NCBI GenBank assembly: GCA_963720375.1
Contig: CAVRFM010000017.1
Coordinates: 1-64,000, forward strand
Source: JAPLHP01 sp963720375
GTDB lineage: Bacteria; Chloroflexota; Dehalococcoidia; UBA2247; RBG-13-53-26
DNA: 64,000 nucleotides
Direction: 5' to 3'
Part shown: positions 18,742 to 26,190 of the stretch, piece by piece
How the letters are laid out: the number at the start of each line of letters is the position of its first letter
How positions within the stretch are numbered: position 1 is the first letter of the stretch
Notes under the pieces: generated by a model
Told to the model about the DNA's origin: nothing
The model's database searches: none
Seen by the model: the letters and a program-made list of their open reading frames with translations, nothing else
Translations under genes and position numbers: made by a program

Positions 18742-19128
18742 TGCCATATACCGCTTTGTAGTCAACCAACCGTGACCATCAGCAACAACCAGATAAGCCA
18801 CACCAGTTGGCACGGAGTCCTAATCGATAGTAAAACGGTGTATGGTGTAACCTACTACCCCAGTACCTGTACGTTTAAAGCCAATAACATCTCTGACTTT
18901 GGCAAGGTAACTGGTTGGTCTTCTGGAGTACAGCTTATCGACTGCCGGCAATGTCAAGTGAGCCTTAACGTCATCAATGGCAACAACAATGCCAATGCTG
19001 TTTATGGGATAAGTGAGTCTGGGAAGTCAGACTACAATACCATCAATAACAACATCCTGAGCAAGGTTAAATACAGCATAGGAAAAGTTGGAGCACACAC
19101 TGTTGTCTACGGCAATGTACTTCAATAG
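18742..19128 (+). pseudogene. Remnant of a right-handed beta-helix surface protein
   Basis: An open frame without a good ribosome site encodes TVTISNNQISHTSWHGV, then NNISDFGKVTGWSSGVQL and NAVYGISESGKSDYNTINNN, the Asn-rich coil pattern of parallel beta-helix (pectate-lyase-like, NosD) repeats. A stop at 18,739 cuts off the expected N-terminal part and signal peptide. A conventional start is missing, although GTG at 18,774 region could serve. I interpret it as the 3' part of a degraded gene, continued by the anchor fragment at 19,219. Confidence 0.5.
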
Positions 19129-19218
19129 GTTGAATCCACCGGTGTGCAACAGGTGCTATTGACACCGATGTCCTCCGGGAGATAGTACCACTGACGGCAC
19201 TGGAGGCAGAGGCAGTGA

Positions 19219-19380
19219 TACCATGAGACGGTGAAAAATAGAGGAGGAGCTGCCACGGCTGTAGTGAGCAGCATCCCGTACCTGCGTTACATCATGGCAG
19301 GCCTGCTGGGATGCCTTGTCATTGCAGTTGGTGTCTTCACATTCTGCATGTGGGGAAGACCGTTGCCGGCTAGATACTAG
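19219..19380 (+). pseudogene. C-terminal membrane-anchor fragment
   Basis: Short frame encoding SSIPYLRYIMAGLLGCLV and IAVGVFTFCMWGRPLPARY before the stop: one transmembrane helix with a short basic tail. It follows the beta-helix remnant by about 90 bases in another frame and is followed by a terminator almost identical to that after the anchored protein at 12,626. It is most simply the anchor of the same broken surface protein. Confidence 0.45.
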
Positions 19381-19400
19381 ACACTGAACCGCTACTGCCG

Positions 19401-19436
19401 AAGGGTGGGCAGGTATGTCCACCCTTCTTGTTTGTC
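19401..19436 (+). terminator. Rho-independent terminator (copy of the 14,202 type)
   Basis: AAGGGTGG pairs with CCACCCTT, with a T-rich tail CTTGTTTGT. The stem and part of the loop match the terminator at 14,202. The remaining interval up to 19,682 holds no clear gene; a 36-residue coiled-coil-like fragment on the minus strand near 19,508-19,615 lacks a start. Confidence 0.65.
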
Positions 19437-19682
19437 ATGCAAGCGTCGTCCCACCAGCGCCTTGTACAACTTTAGGCTGTAAGCAGACGCTTGACGCTCA
19501 GCTAGTCCTCTTCGCTTTCGAGCATGTCTCTCAGGCAGGATAGCTCGTCCGTAGCTCTATTCGCCTCATCTTCGAGACTCCGAATGGCATGAAGGCCCAG
19601 CTTAATAACCCCTCACTGCAGGTTACACCCGCAGATGGAAAGCTAAATTTCGTCTATTGTGACCATATGACCAACATAAGAA

Positions 19683-19711
19683 AGCAGGTCGGGCACAGAG
19701 CCCGACCTGCT
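19683..19711 (-). terminator. Terminator hairpin of the FAD oxidoreductase operon
   Basis: A perfect 12-bp stem, AGCAGGTCGGGC with GCCCGACCTGCT, and a five-base loop lie 34 bases after the stop of the minus-strand oxidoreductase gene, followed on that strand by TTTCTTATGTT. Confidence 0.75.
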
Positions 19712-19744
19712 GCCGGATATCTCTCCTGGGCTTAGTGGCCCTGA

Positions 19745-21427
19745 CTAGTCTTTGAGATACGTCTCAACGTACTTTGTAACGAACCTGGGTTCCTTCCACC
19801 ACTTCTTGGCCCCCATGTCCTGGACAATCGCATTGCTGGCAATGTATGCCGGTCCGCCGGTAACCATACCCCCCGGATACGTCGAAGCACCGCAGACGTA
19901 GAGGCCAGCTACCGGAGTCCTGGTGCTGGAGCACGACTCATCAGGGCGGTTGTTGCCCATCTGCAATATATTGTAGTCACCGTGCTTTATTCCTCCCTTC
20001 ACCATGCAGGGGATCCTTCTCTCGATGTCCACCGGCGACTCGCTGGTGTGAGCGATGATGTCCTTTCGGGTGAAGCCCTTCAGGTGGCTCAACCACAGTT
20101 CGATGACCTTGTGCTCGATCTCCTTCTTCCTCTTCTCCCAGTTCTCTTTGTGGCCGTCCAGATCATAGGGAGCGGGGAACTGGAACTTGGACACATGATG
20201 GCCAGGGATGTCCACCAGTGTGGGGTCATAAAGAGTCTCGCAGGTGGCATGGCCTCCGATGTGGTCCAGCTTCCCGGCTCTGACACCGGTGAAGAAGTTC
20301 ATTACCTCATCCTCGTTCTCGAAGCCCATGATGTTCATCAGTGACTCATCGATCCTGCGGTCGTCAATCACATCATACGCCAGGGGTCTCTCGGTAGCGA
20401 TGTGCAGGGTCCACAGGCTCCACTTGTCGAACTTCCAGGTCTTGCACCGCTCCGCGAGCATGGTTGGGATGTTCTTCTCACCCACCAGCTTGATGAATGT
20501 AGTCTGCGGGTCAAGCGTGGAAGCCACTGCCTTGGCCTTGATCACCGTCCCGTCGAACAGTTCCACTCCGCTCGCCTTGCCATTCTCCACATTTATCTTG
20601 ACTACCTCGGCGTTCTCCAGTACGAGGCCGCCGTTGGTCACAATGTCCTTACCGAACAAACTCGCCATCTTGTGAGAGCCGCCGTAGCACTGCCGCTTGT
20701 GCATGGAGATCCATACCATCAGCGGGAAGAGGAATGCCCCCGTCTCTGTAGGGTCAAGACCCCACATACAGGCGACATAGAGGAAGATCGCCCTCACCTT
20801 GGGATGCTTGAAGGTCTCCGTAACAGACTGGTAGGGAGACTTTTCCATCATCTCCAGGAACTCCTTCCCCAGCTTGGTCCTTTGAGTCTTCACCACCAGA
20901 TCCAGCGACGGCAGGGGCGGCACGTAGGTGCCGGGGGCCAGTATCTCATCCATCATCCTGTTGATGACCCTTATCCAATCGGAGAACTTGGCCGCATCCT
21001 CAGGGGACCATTTGACAATGGAATCGAACGTGCAGTCCTGCATGCGGTGCAGCAGCATAGATCTCTTGTCCTTGAAGATCATCCCGGTCTGGGTATTGGG
21101 ATAGATCCAGAGGAGCCCTCTATCGCTGAAGTTGAAGTCCTTCAGCATCGGCATGTAGTCCACCATCAAATGATAGATAGCATGCGTGTTGGCATAGTGA
21201 CAGGGGTAGAGGATCTCCTCGGTGGCCAGTCCTCCCCCGATCTCACCCCTTCTCTCCAGAAGTATCACCTTCAGACCCGCCTTTGCCAGGTAGGCCGCTG
21301 TGGCCAGACCATTGGGCCCGGCCCCGATCACCGCCACATCGCATTCCAGTTTATTGGGCATCACCGGGTGCACAATCTTACCGTAGCCGCTCTCGTTCCC
21401 CGTATTCTTATACTCGAAGCGTGTCAT
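19745..21427 (-). CDS. FAD-dependent oxidoreductase, phytoene desaturase-like (second gene of pair)
   Basis: 560 residues. The dinucleotide-binding loop VAVIGAGPNGLATAAYLAKA (about 29-48) is followed by the glutamate that binds the ribose (LLERRGEIGGG), and a second FAD motif is at the C terminus (GLYVCGASTYPGGMV). This is the CrtI/phytoene desaturase-like amine-oxidase fold. No other carotenoid gene is present, and such paired proteins are common in bacteria degrading lipids or terpenoids, so the substrate is open. The preceding homologous gene ends 26 bases upstream, making an operon. AAGGAGG precedes the ATG at 21,427. Confidence 0.82.
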   Translation of the reverse strand: MTRFEYKNTGNESGYGKIVHPVMPNKLECDVAVIGAGPNGLATAAYLAKAGLKVILLERRGEIGGGLATEEILYPCHYANTHAIYHLMVDYMPMLKDFNFSDRGLLWIYPNTQTGMIFKDKRSMLLHRMQDCTFDSIVKWSPEDAAKFSDWIRVINRMMDEILAPGTYVPPLPSLDLVVKTQRTKLGKEFLEMMEKSPYQSVTETFKHPKVRAIFLYVACMWGLDPTETGAFLFPLMVWISMHKRQCYGGSHKMASLFGKDIVTNGGLVLENAEVVKINVENGKASGVELFDGTVIKAKAVASTLDPQTTFIKLVGEKNIPTMLAERCKTWKFDKWSLWTLHIATERPLAYDVIDDRRIDESLMNIMGFENEDEVMNFFTGVRAGKLDHIGGHATCETLYDPTLVDIPGHHVSKFQFPAPYDLDGHKENWEKRKKEIEHKVIELWLSHLKGFTRKDIIAHTSESPVDIERRIPCMVKGGIKHGDYNILQMGNNRPDESCSSTRTPVAGLYVCGASTYPGGMVTGGPAYIASNAIVQDMGAKKWWKEPRFVTKYVETYLKD

Positions 21428-21456
21428 CACTCTGCCTCCTTCCTCAAATTGACCCC

Positions 21457-23163
21457 TTATGCCTCACCGCTCTTAACCTGCTTGTCAGAGACGTAGTACG
21501 GTGACGGATACCACCAGCCACCCGGCTTCAGGTTCAGGTCTTCTATGAGGATATGCATCAGATTATAAGGTACCGCCATCAATGCCAGGCCACCGGGATA
21601 TGACGTCTGATTCACCAGATAGAGCTTGTCTATGGGGGTTCTATACCTGCCGCATTCCGCCACCGGCCTGCGGTCATACCACTGATCATCGCACGGCCTG
21701 ATTCCTTCCCAGTTGCCGCCGACAAAGCCCATGTTCCTGAAGGAGGAGTCCAATGGCGTCATGGCGAACTTGGCCACTATATTGTCATCCCCCATGTTGG
21801 TGCAGTACTCGCGGTACATCTCGAGCATGCCCTCGACCTGCTCTTCCTTATGCTTGTTGTAGTTCTCGATACCGCCAACGTAGTACTCCGGAACCGGCAG
21901 CGGCCAGAAGTTGTAGATGACATGGTAGCCGGGAGGACACCTCGTGGGGTCATAGACGCTGGAGCGCAGGGTGCGCATAATGATTTCATCCTTGCCGAAC
22001 CGCGGGAACCTGAACTCCGCATCGACCGCCTGACGGTGGTTTACCAGCACATCCATGCGGTCAACAGGGAAGATGCACCCGGCGCTCGGGTATTTGTCCA
22101 TGAACTCCCCTGCCTTGCCCTTGAAATGCGGCAGTTCCTTGACGACCAGGTCCACCTTCATCAGGCTGCCGCCATTGAGGTTGATGTCCAGCACATTCTG
22201 ATAGAAGCCCCGATCAAGGTGCTTCTTGTCGATCAGCTTGAGGAATGTGTCCTTGACATGGGCATCGCTGATCACCGCCCGCTCGGCATATATCACCTTG
22301 TCTGCCATCGGCCCGTTGCCGCCTACTCTCACGCCCTTTGCTTCGCCATTCTCCACGATGATCTCCTCCACCGGGGAGTTGGTGTAGAAGACAGCTCCGT
22401 GGGCCAGCGCGCACCGCATCGTAGAATGGACGTAGGAGTGCATCCCGCCCAGAAAGACGCCCGAGGCATACATTATAAGGAAGGTAATCCCGGCACCAAC
22501 GATGCCCATCCCCTTGGAGAGGAACCCGGGGCCGCTGTCCCAGGCAGCATCGCAAATGCCTACCTTCTGAGAATCCTCCTTGCACAGTATGTTGGTAATG
22601 TCCAGGGTCGACATCTCCAGCCAGCTATCGTCATAGATCTGGCCGAGGAGCGGCACCTTCTTGATGGCCTGCACCCAGGGCAGGTCCTTGGGCTCATGGC
22701 TGTACCCCTCCGGGAGAGGCGGAGTCCAGTAGATGGACCGGAGCCATTCCTTGCATCCGGGTGATTCCAGAATGGAGTAGAGCATCTCCGTCTGGGCTGC
22801 TGCATCCTCACCCCACATGAGCATGGATTCTTTCACCACCTGCTTGTTCCACCTTCCCCCGCTGGTGACCCGCTTACAGTCCTGGGTAATCGCCGTGCCC
22901 CACACATCACAGGGGACCATCCTGAGGCCGTATTTCCCCAGCTCCAGCTGCTCCCACGCCGGCGAAGCCCCGGCATAGTTAAACGCCGCGTGGGGCTCAA
23001 TCCTGAATCCCGGCATCGGCTCGATGGTCTCACAGCCCCCGCCGATCTCCGTTCTTGCCTCCACAACGCACACCTTGACCCCGCACTTCGCCAGATAGGC
23101 CGCTATCCCCAGTCCGTTGGGGCCGCCGCCGACGACAACAACGTCGTAACTTATTCGGGCCAT
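21457..23163 (-). CDS. FAD-dependent oxidoreductase, phytoene desaturase-like (first gene of pair)
   Basis: 568 residues with VVVVGGGPNGLGIAAYLAKC (about 8-27), VEARTEIGGGCET after it, and a C-terminal motif LYLVNQTSYPGGLALMAV that closes the FAD site. It is a diverged paralogue of the next gene; both probably form a heteromer or act on successive steps. GGAGGTGGGTT supports the ATG. A hairpin with a T tail lies just upstream (23,195-23,214), so expression may be separated from, or attenuated after, the regulator genes. Confidence 0.82.
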   Translation of the reverse strand: MARISYDVVVVGGGPNGLGIAAYLAKCGVKVCVVEARTEIGGGCETIEPMPGFRIEPHAAFNYAGASPAWEQLELGKYGLRMVPCDVWGTAITQDCKRVTSGGRWNKQVVKESMLMWGEDAAAQTEMLYSILESPGCKEWLRSIYWTPPLPEGYSHEPKDLPWVQAIKKVPLLGQIYDDSWLEMSTLDITNILCKEDSQKVGICDAAWDSGPGFLSKGMGIVGAGITFLIMYASGVFLGGMHSYVHSTMRCALAHGAVFYTNSPVEEIIVENGEAKGVRVGGNGPMADKVIYAERAVISDAHVKDTFLKLIDKKHLDRGFYQNVLDINLNGGSLMKVDLVVKELPHFKGKAGEFMDKYPSAGCIFPVDRMDVLVNHRQAVDAEFRFPRFGKDEIIMRTLRSSVYDPTRCPPGYHVIYNFWPLPVPEYYVGGIENYNKHKEEQVEGMLEMYREYCTNMGDDNIVAKFAMTPLDSSFRNMGFVGGNWEGIRPCDDQWYDRRPVAECGRYRTPIDKLYLVNQTSYPGGLALMAVPYNLMHILIEDLNLKPGGWWYPSPYYVSDKQVKSGEA

Positions 23164-23194
23164 AACCCACCTCCTAGCTGAAATATTGCGAAAA

Positions 23195-23214
23195 GGCCTC
23201 GTTTCTCAGAGGCC
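23195..23214 (-). terminator. Hairpin with T tail between the regulators and the FAD operon
   Basis: On the minus strand GGCCTC, an eight-base loop and GAGGCC are followed by TTTTCG. It is about 150 bases after the PAS-LuxR stop and only 31 bases before the oxidoreductase start, so it could be a terminator or an attenuator. Confidence 0.5.
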
Positions 23215-23365
23215 CGAAGAGGCAAAACCAGGTTCATCTTCATAAGATTCATAAAGAGATGCCGGTAATTGAATGATATAAATAATAATGGAGAATCTGC
23301 CGCGCGGCGCTGGACATAAGGCGGGATGTATCCCTGGACGGATAGCGGGTTTTGATGTCACCCGA

Positions 23366-24073
23366 TCAGGCGACCAGTTGGCAACGCACTGCGATAGCGG
23401 CCGCCTCGGTACGGCTGGTAACACCCAGTTTGCGGAGGATGCTGCTGACGTGGAATCTCACAGTGGAAGGGCTTACTACCAACTGCTCCGCTATTTGGAG
23501 GTTGCTCTGCCCCTCTGCGATCAGATTGAGTACCCTGCGTTCACTCCCGGTCAGGTGGTATTCTTTTGCCATCGCCGAAGCCACATCTTCAGCCCATGCT
23601 CCTTCGCGCCGGGAGCGCCCGCTGATTTCGCGGACACTGACAATGATGCCCTTGACAGCAGGGTTGTGGAGAAGGTTATTGGCAACTACGTCGATCACAT
23701 GCCACGTGCCGTCTTTGTGCCTCAGACGCAACTGCGCACGATCAGTGTCACCCGGAGTCTGCGCCAGTTTGGTGAGCCTATGGGCTGTTTTGGACATATC
23801 GTCCGGGTGAATAAGCCCAAGTACATCCTTGCCCACAAATTCTCCCGATTCATAGCCGAGGATTCGTGCAGCAATCGGGTTTTCATACAGGACCTCTAAC
23901 TCGCTGCCCAGAATGGCGATGGCATCCAGAGAATTCTCAACAAGAGCTCGAAAGAGTCCCTCTCCCCTCCCCAATGGACTCCCCCGGCGGTTCGTCCTGG
24001 GTGTCTGATGCTCGTGGCTGGACAATCCGTCGCTGCGATGCCGCCAGTGCATGCGCAGGTGTCTCCTCCCCAT
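23366..24073 (-). CDS. PAS domain and LuxR-type HTH transcription regulator
   Basis: 235 residues. A PAS domain begins at LFRALVENSLDAIAILG (about 40-56) and runs to about 150 with the C-terminal PAC part. The last 65 residues are a LuxR helix-turn-helix: LTGSERRVLNLIAEG, then VVSPSTVRFHVSSILRKLGV. It lacks a receiver domain, so it probably senses a ligand or redox state directly. The first 40 residues overlap the end of the XRE gene in another frame. Either the start is inside that gene or a single XRE-PAS-LuxR protein was split by a frameshift. Likely regulator of the downstream FAD oxidoreductases. Confidence 0.75.
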   Translation of the reverse strand: MGRRHLRMHWRHRSDGLSSHEHQTPRTNRRGSPLGRGEGLFRALVENSLDAIAILGSELEVLYENPIAARILGYESGEFVGKDVLGLIHPDDMSKTAHRLTKLAQTPGDTDRAQLRLRHKDGTWHVIDVVANNLLHNPAVKGIIVSVREISGRSRREGAWAEDVASAMAKEYHLTGSERRVLNLIAEGQSNLQIAEQLVVSPSTVRFHVSSILRKLGVTSRTEAAAIAVRCQLVA

Positions 24074-24383
24074 GCCCCCGGGAGCGCAGCATCCTTATCA
24101 TCTGAGCATCCACTTGCCTCAGCAGGTCAGACGGCATCTTCCTGGCAAGGCCAAATAGCTCATCCGTGTCCGCTTTGTTTGCACCAAGTGCCTTGGCCAA
24201 AGACAAGATAACCTTTTCCCTGGGTGGGGACATGATGCCGGTTTCAAGTTTGCTCACGTAAGTGAAGCTGATCCCTGCCTTTTGTGCCAGTTCTCTTTGG
24301 ATCATGCCCTGGGCTTTTCTCAGTTCCCTCAGCCGTTGCCCAAATGTCATCTCATAATGTCCCATGATCCTAATACTGTACAT
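23937..24383 (-). CDS. XRE-family helix-turn-helix regulator
   Basis: 148 residues. The HTH_3 domain covers about 14-72: RLRELRKAQGMIQRELAQKA, then GISFTYVSKLETG, where the second helix contacts DNA. Start choices are 24,383, 24,365 or 24,350. The C-terminal 75 residues are less ordered and run over the beginning of the PAS-LuxR gene for 137 bases. The sequence after ARKMPSDLLRQVDAQ leads directly toward the PAS domain, which favours an originally fused gene. The promoter has a palindromic operator over its -35 element. Confidence 0.75.
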   Translation of the reverse strand: MYSIRIMGHYEMTFGQRLRELRKAQGMIQRELAQKAGISFTYVSKLETGIMSPPREKVILSLAKALGANKADTDELFGLARKMPSDLLRQVDAQMIRMLRSRGHGEETPAHALAASQRRIVQPRASDTQDEPPGESIGEGRGTLSSSC

Positions 24384-24385
24384 TG

Positions 24386-24416
24386 ATACTATGTCTTGTT
24401 GAGTTGATTGTCAACT
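24386..24416 (-). promoter_or_regulatory. Promoter with overlapping palindromic operator for the XRE regulator
   Basis: On the minus strand TTGACA (24,414-24,409) is followed by 17 bases and TAGTAT (24,391-24,386), just before the XRE start. The -35 box lies inside the perfect inverted repeat AGTTGATTGTCAACT (24,402-24,416), a natural site for autorepression by the XRE dimer. A second ATTGTCAA palindrome is at 24,583-24,600. Confidence 0.55.
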
Positions 24417-24798
24417 GCTACTTGGGTAGACAGTACAACAGGACATTAGCAACTGGGGAGTGCAGAGGGGCAGTAGCTCCCTTTGCCGGGGCTTGGGGGT
24501 GCCCCACAAATTTAAGAGTCCCCCAAGACTGGGGGACTACAGGGGGCTGAAGGGGTTGGTAAACGATTTCAAGCCCCTTTATTTGACAAAACATTGTCAA
24601 TCCAGTAAGACTATATGTGCATCGTACATGGCTGTGATCAAGCCTGTAAGCCTGTAGTGACGCGTAAGAGCGGGCTCTTGTAGCAAGAGCCGGTGCAGGG
24701 GGGGTAGCACAGGGTCAGACCTCACTTCATTTCATCCGGACACCGGATGATTCTTTCTCGTCCAGGTCATAGGCGATGGGCGTCTCAGGAGGTGCTGT
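24417..24798. other. Intergenic region rich in inverted repeats
   Basis: No gene is seen. It holds three clear inverted repeats: GTCCCCC/GGGGGAC with loop AAGACT (24,518-24,537), TTGACAA/TTGTCAA with a four-base spacer (24,583-24,600), and GGCTCTTG/CAAGAGCC with loop TAG (24,673-24,691). The first and third could be transcript hairpins, and the second resembles an operator. CAGGAGGTG at the right end is the ribosome site of the HEAT gene. Confidence 0.5.
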
Positions 24799-25698
24799 GT
24801 GGCAACAAGACTATCTCATTTGCTAAGAGCCGATGAAGGTGACAAGACTCAGAGTGAAAGCATCAAGGCGCCGATCAAGGCACTTGGACATACCAACAAA
24901 GCTTTTCGACAGCTTGCCGCGGTGGTTTTGGGAGAGATAAGGGATCCAAGAGCTGTCGAGCCCCTGATTGCAGCCTTGAAGGACCACGATAGTGGTGTCC
25001 GCGGGAGAGCAGCGGTGGCCCTCGGTAAGATGGGTGATCCAAGAGCTGTTGAGCCCCTGATTGCAGCCTTGAAGGACGCGGATGGTAGTGTCCGTGGAAA
25101 GGCAGCGGCGGCTCTCGGTAAGTTGGGGGATCCAAGAGCTGTTGAGCCCCTCATTGCGGCCTTGAAGAACCCCGATAGCAGTGTCCGTGGGAAAGCAGCC
25201 GGGGCCCTGGTGGAAATTGGAGGGCCGGCTGTTGCACCTCTTATTGGCGCACTGCGTAACCCGGACGGCGGTGTCTCGGACAGCGCAATGGAAGCTCTGG
25301 TTAGGATTGGGCTGCCGGCAGTCGACTCCTTGATTAGTGACTTGAAAGCAGAAGACACTGCGATCCGTGAGAGAGCATCGGAGACCCTGGTAAGGATAGG
25401 GAACCCGGCTTTTGGGCCTCTCATTGGCACTTTTGAAGATTCCGATACCAATGTCCACAGAGAAGCAGCATCGGTTCTGGCCAAGACATATGGTCCAAGA
25501 TGGCTTGAGCCTTTGTTCCCCGCCTTGAAGCAATCTAATGGGGACCACGAGAGTCCAGCCGAACCTCTGGTCATTGCCTTTGTGTTTCATAATAACGGCT
25601 CTTCCGGCGTACCGAGATGTCCGGTTTCCATCCCGATCTCGAGTTTCCAGCGCCTGCCGGTCAAGAGAGTTCTCTGTCTCTTTATGCCAGCCGAATAA
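24799..25698 (+). CDS. HEAT-repeat (PBS lyase-type) protein
   Basis: 299 residues starting at GTG with AGGAGGT five to six bases before. Residues about 30-245 are seven HEAT repeats of 31 residues, for example DPRAVEPLIAALKDHDSGVR followed by GRAAVALGKMG; the first three are almost identical in DNA as 93-bp tandem units. Such solenoids are binding scaffolds, and no catalytic residues are expected. After about residue 255 the sequence loses the repeat pattern and becomes Ser/Pro-rich, so the natural end may have been lost by a frameshift. It precedes the broken STAND gene. Confidence 0.75.
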   Translation: MATRLSHLLRADEGDKTQSESIKAPIKALGHTNKAFRQLAAVVLGEIRDPRAVEPLIAALKDHDSGVRGRAAVALGKMGDPRAVEPLIAALKDADGSVRGKAAAALGKLGDPRAVEPLIAALKNPDSSVRGKAAGALVEIGGPAVAPLIGALRNPDGGVSDSAMEALVRIGLPAVDSLISDLKAEDTAIRERASETLVRIGNPAFGPLIGTFEDSDTNVHREAASVLAKTYGPRWLEPLFPALKQSNGDHESPAEPLVIAFVFHNNGSSGVPRCPVSIPISSFQRLPVKRVLCLFMPAE

Positions 25699-26190
25699 GT
25701 GCTGCATCCGGTGGCCTGTCTGCTTCTCGGCGCACTGGCCTGCTCCGGCCTCGTCATGCGAGCGAAAGCTTTGGTTGGGTTTCCATAACCCGAAGATCGG
25801 GAGACCTTCAAGCATGCCATCATGAGCTAATGCGTAATCCAGTGCTCCCAAAAGGGCTCCCCCTTGCACCATAGCCAGCCAAATGTACAATAACCCGTGC
25901 CAAAAGGGCTTGGTTTTGGGATCGGGTAAGCGGCCATCTTGAGATATGTCGTTGTTGACCAAGCCTAATGCGCTCCTGTACAATGCAGAGAATCGTATAG
26001 CGCGGAACCATTGACCATATCATAGAACTGCCAAGTCCTGAAAACAGAAGCGTTTGACTGCCACCATGACTCCGTGTGTTCTGAGGAAACGCTACCCGTA
26101 TTGACTGAGTACGGTTGCGATGTCCTGATAGAATCAAGGCAACAATGATATGCGGACGACAGAACTCCCAATGGCCAACAAGGTGCGGCT
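25699..26190. other. Interval without a clear gene
   Basis: Open frames on the minus strand here have no ribosome site or recognisable family and run antisense into the HEAT gene. I see no promoter or repeat I can defend. Confidence 0.4.

Noticed and set aside
19508..19615. Coiled-coil-like fragment on the minus strand
   Set aside because: About 36 residues with no start codon after the preceding stop; may be a remnant but cannot be supported as a gene.
24799..25420. 93-bp tandem units considered as a CRISPR-like or satellite array
   Set aside because: They are in frame and encode HEAT repeats of 31 residues.
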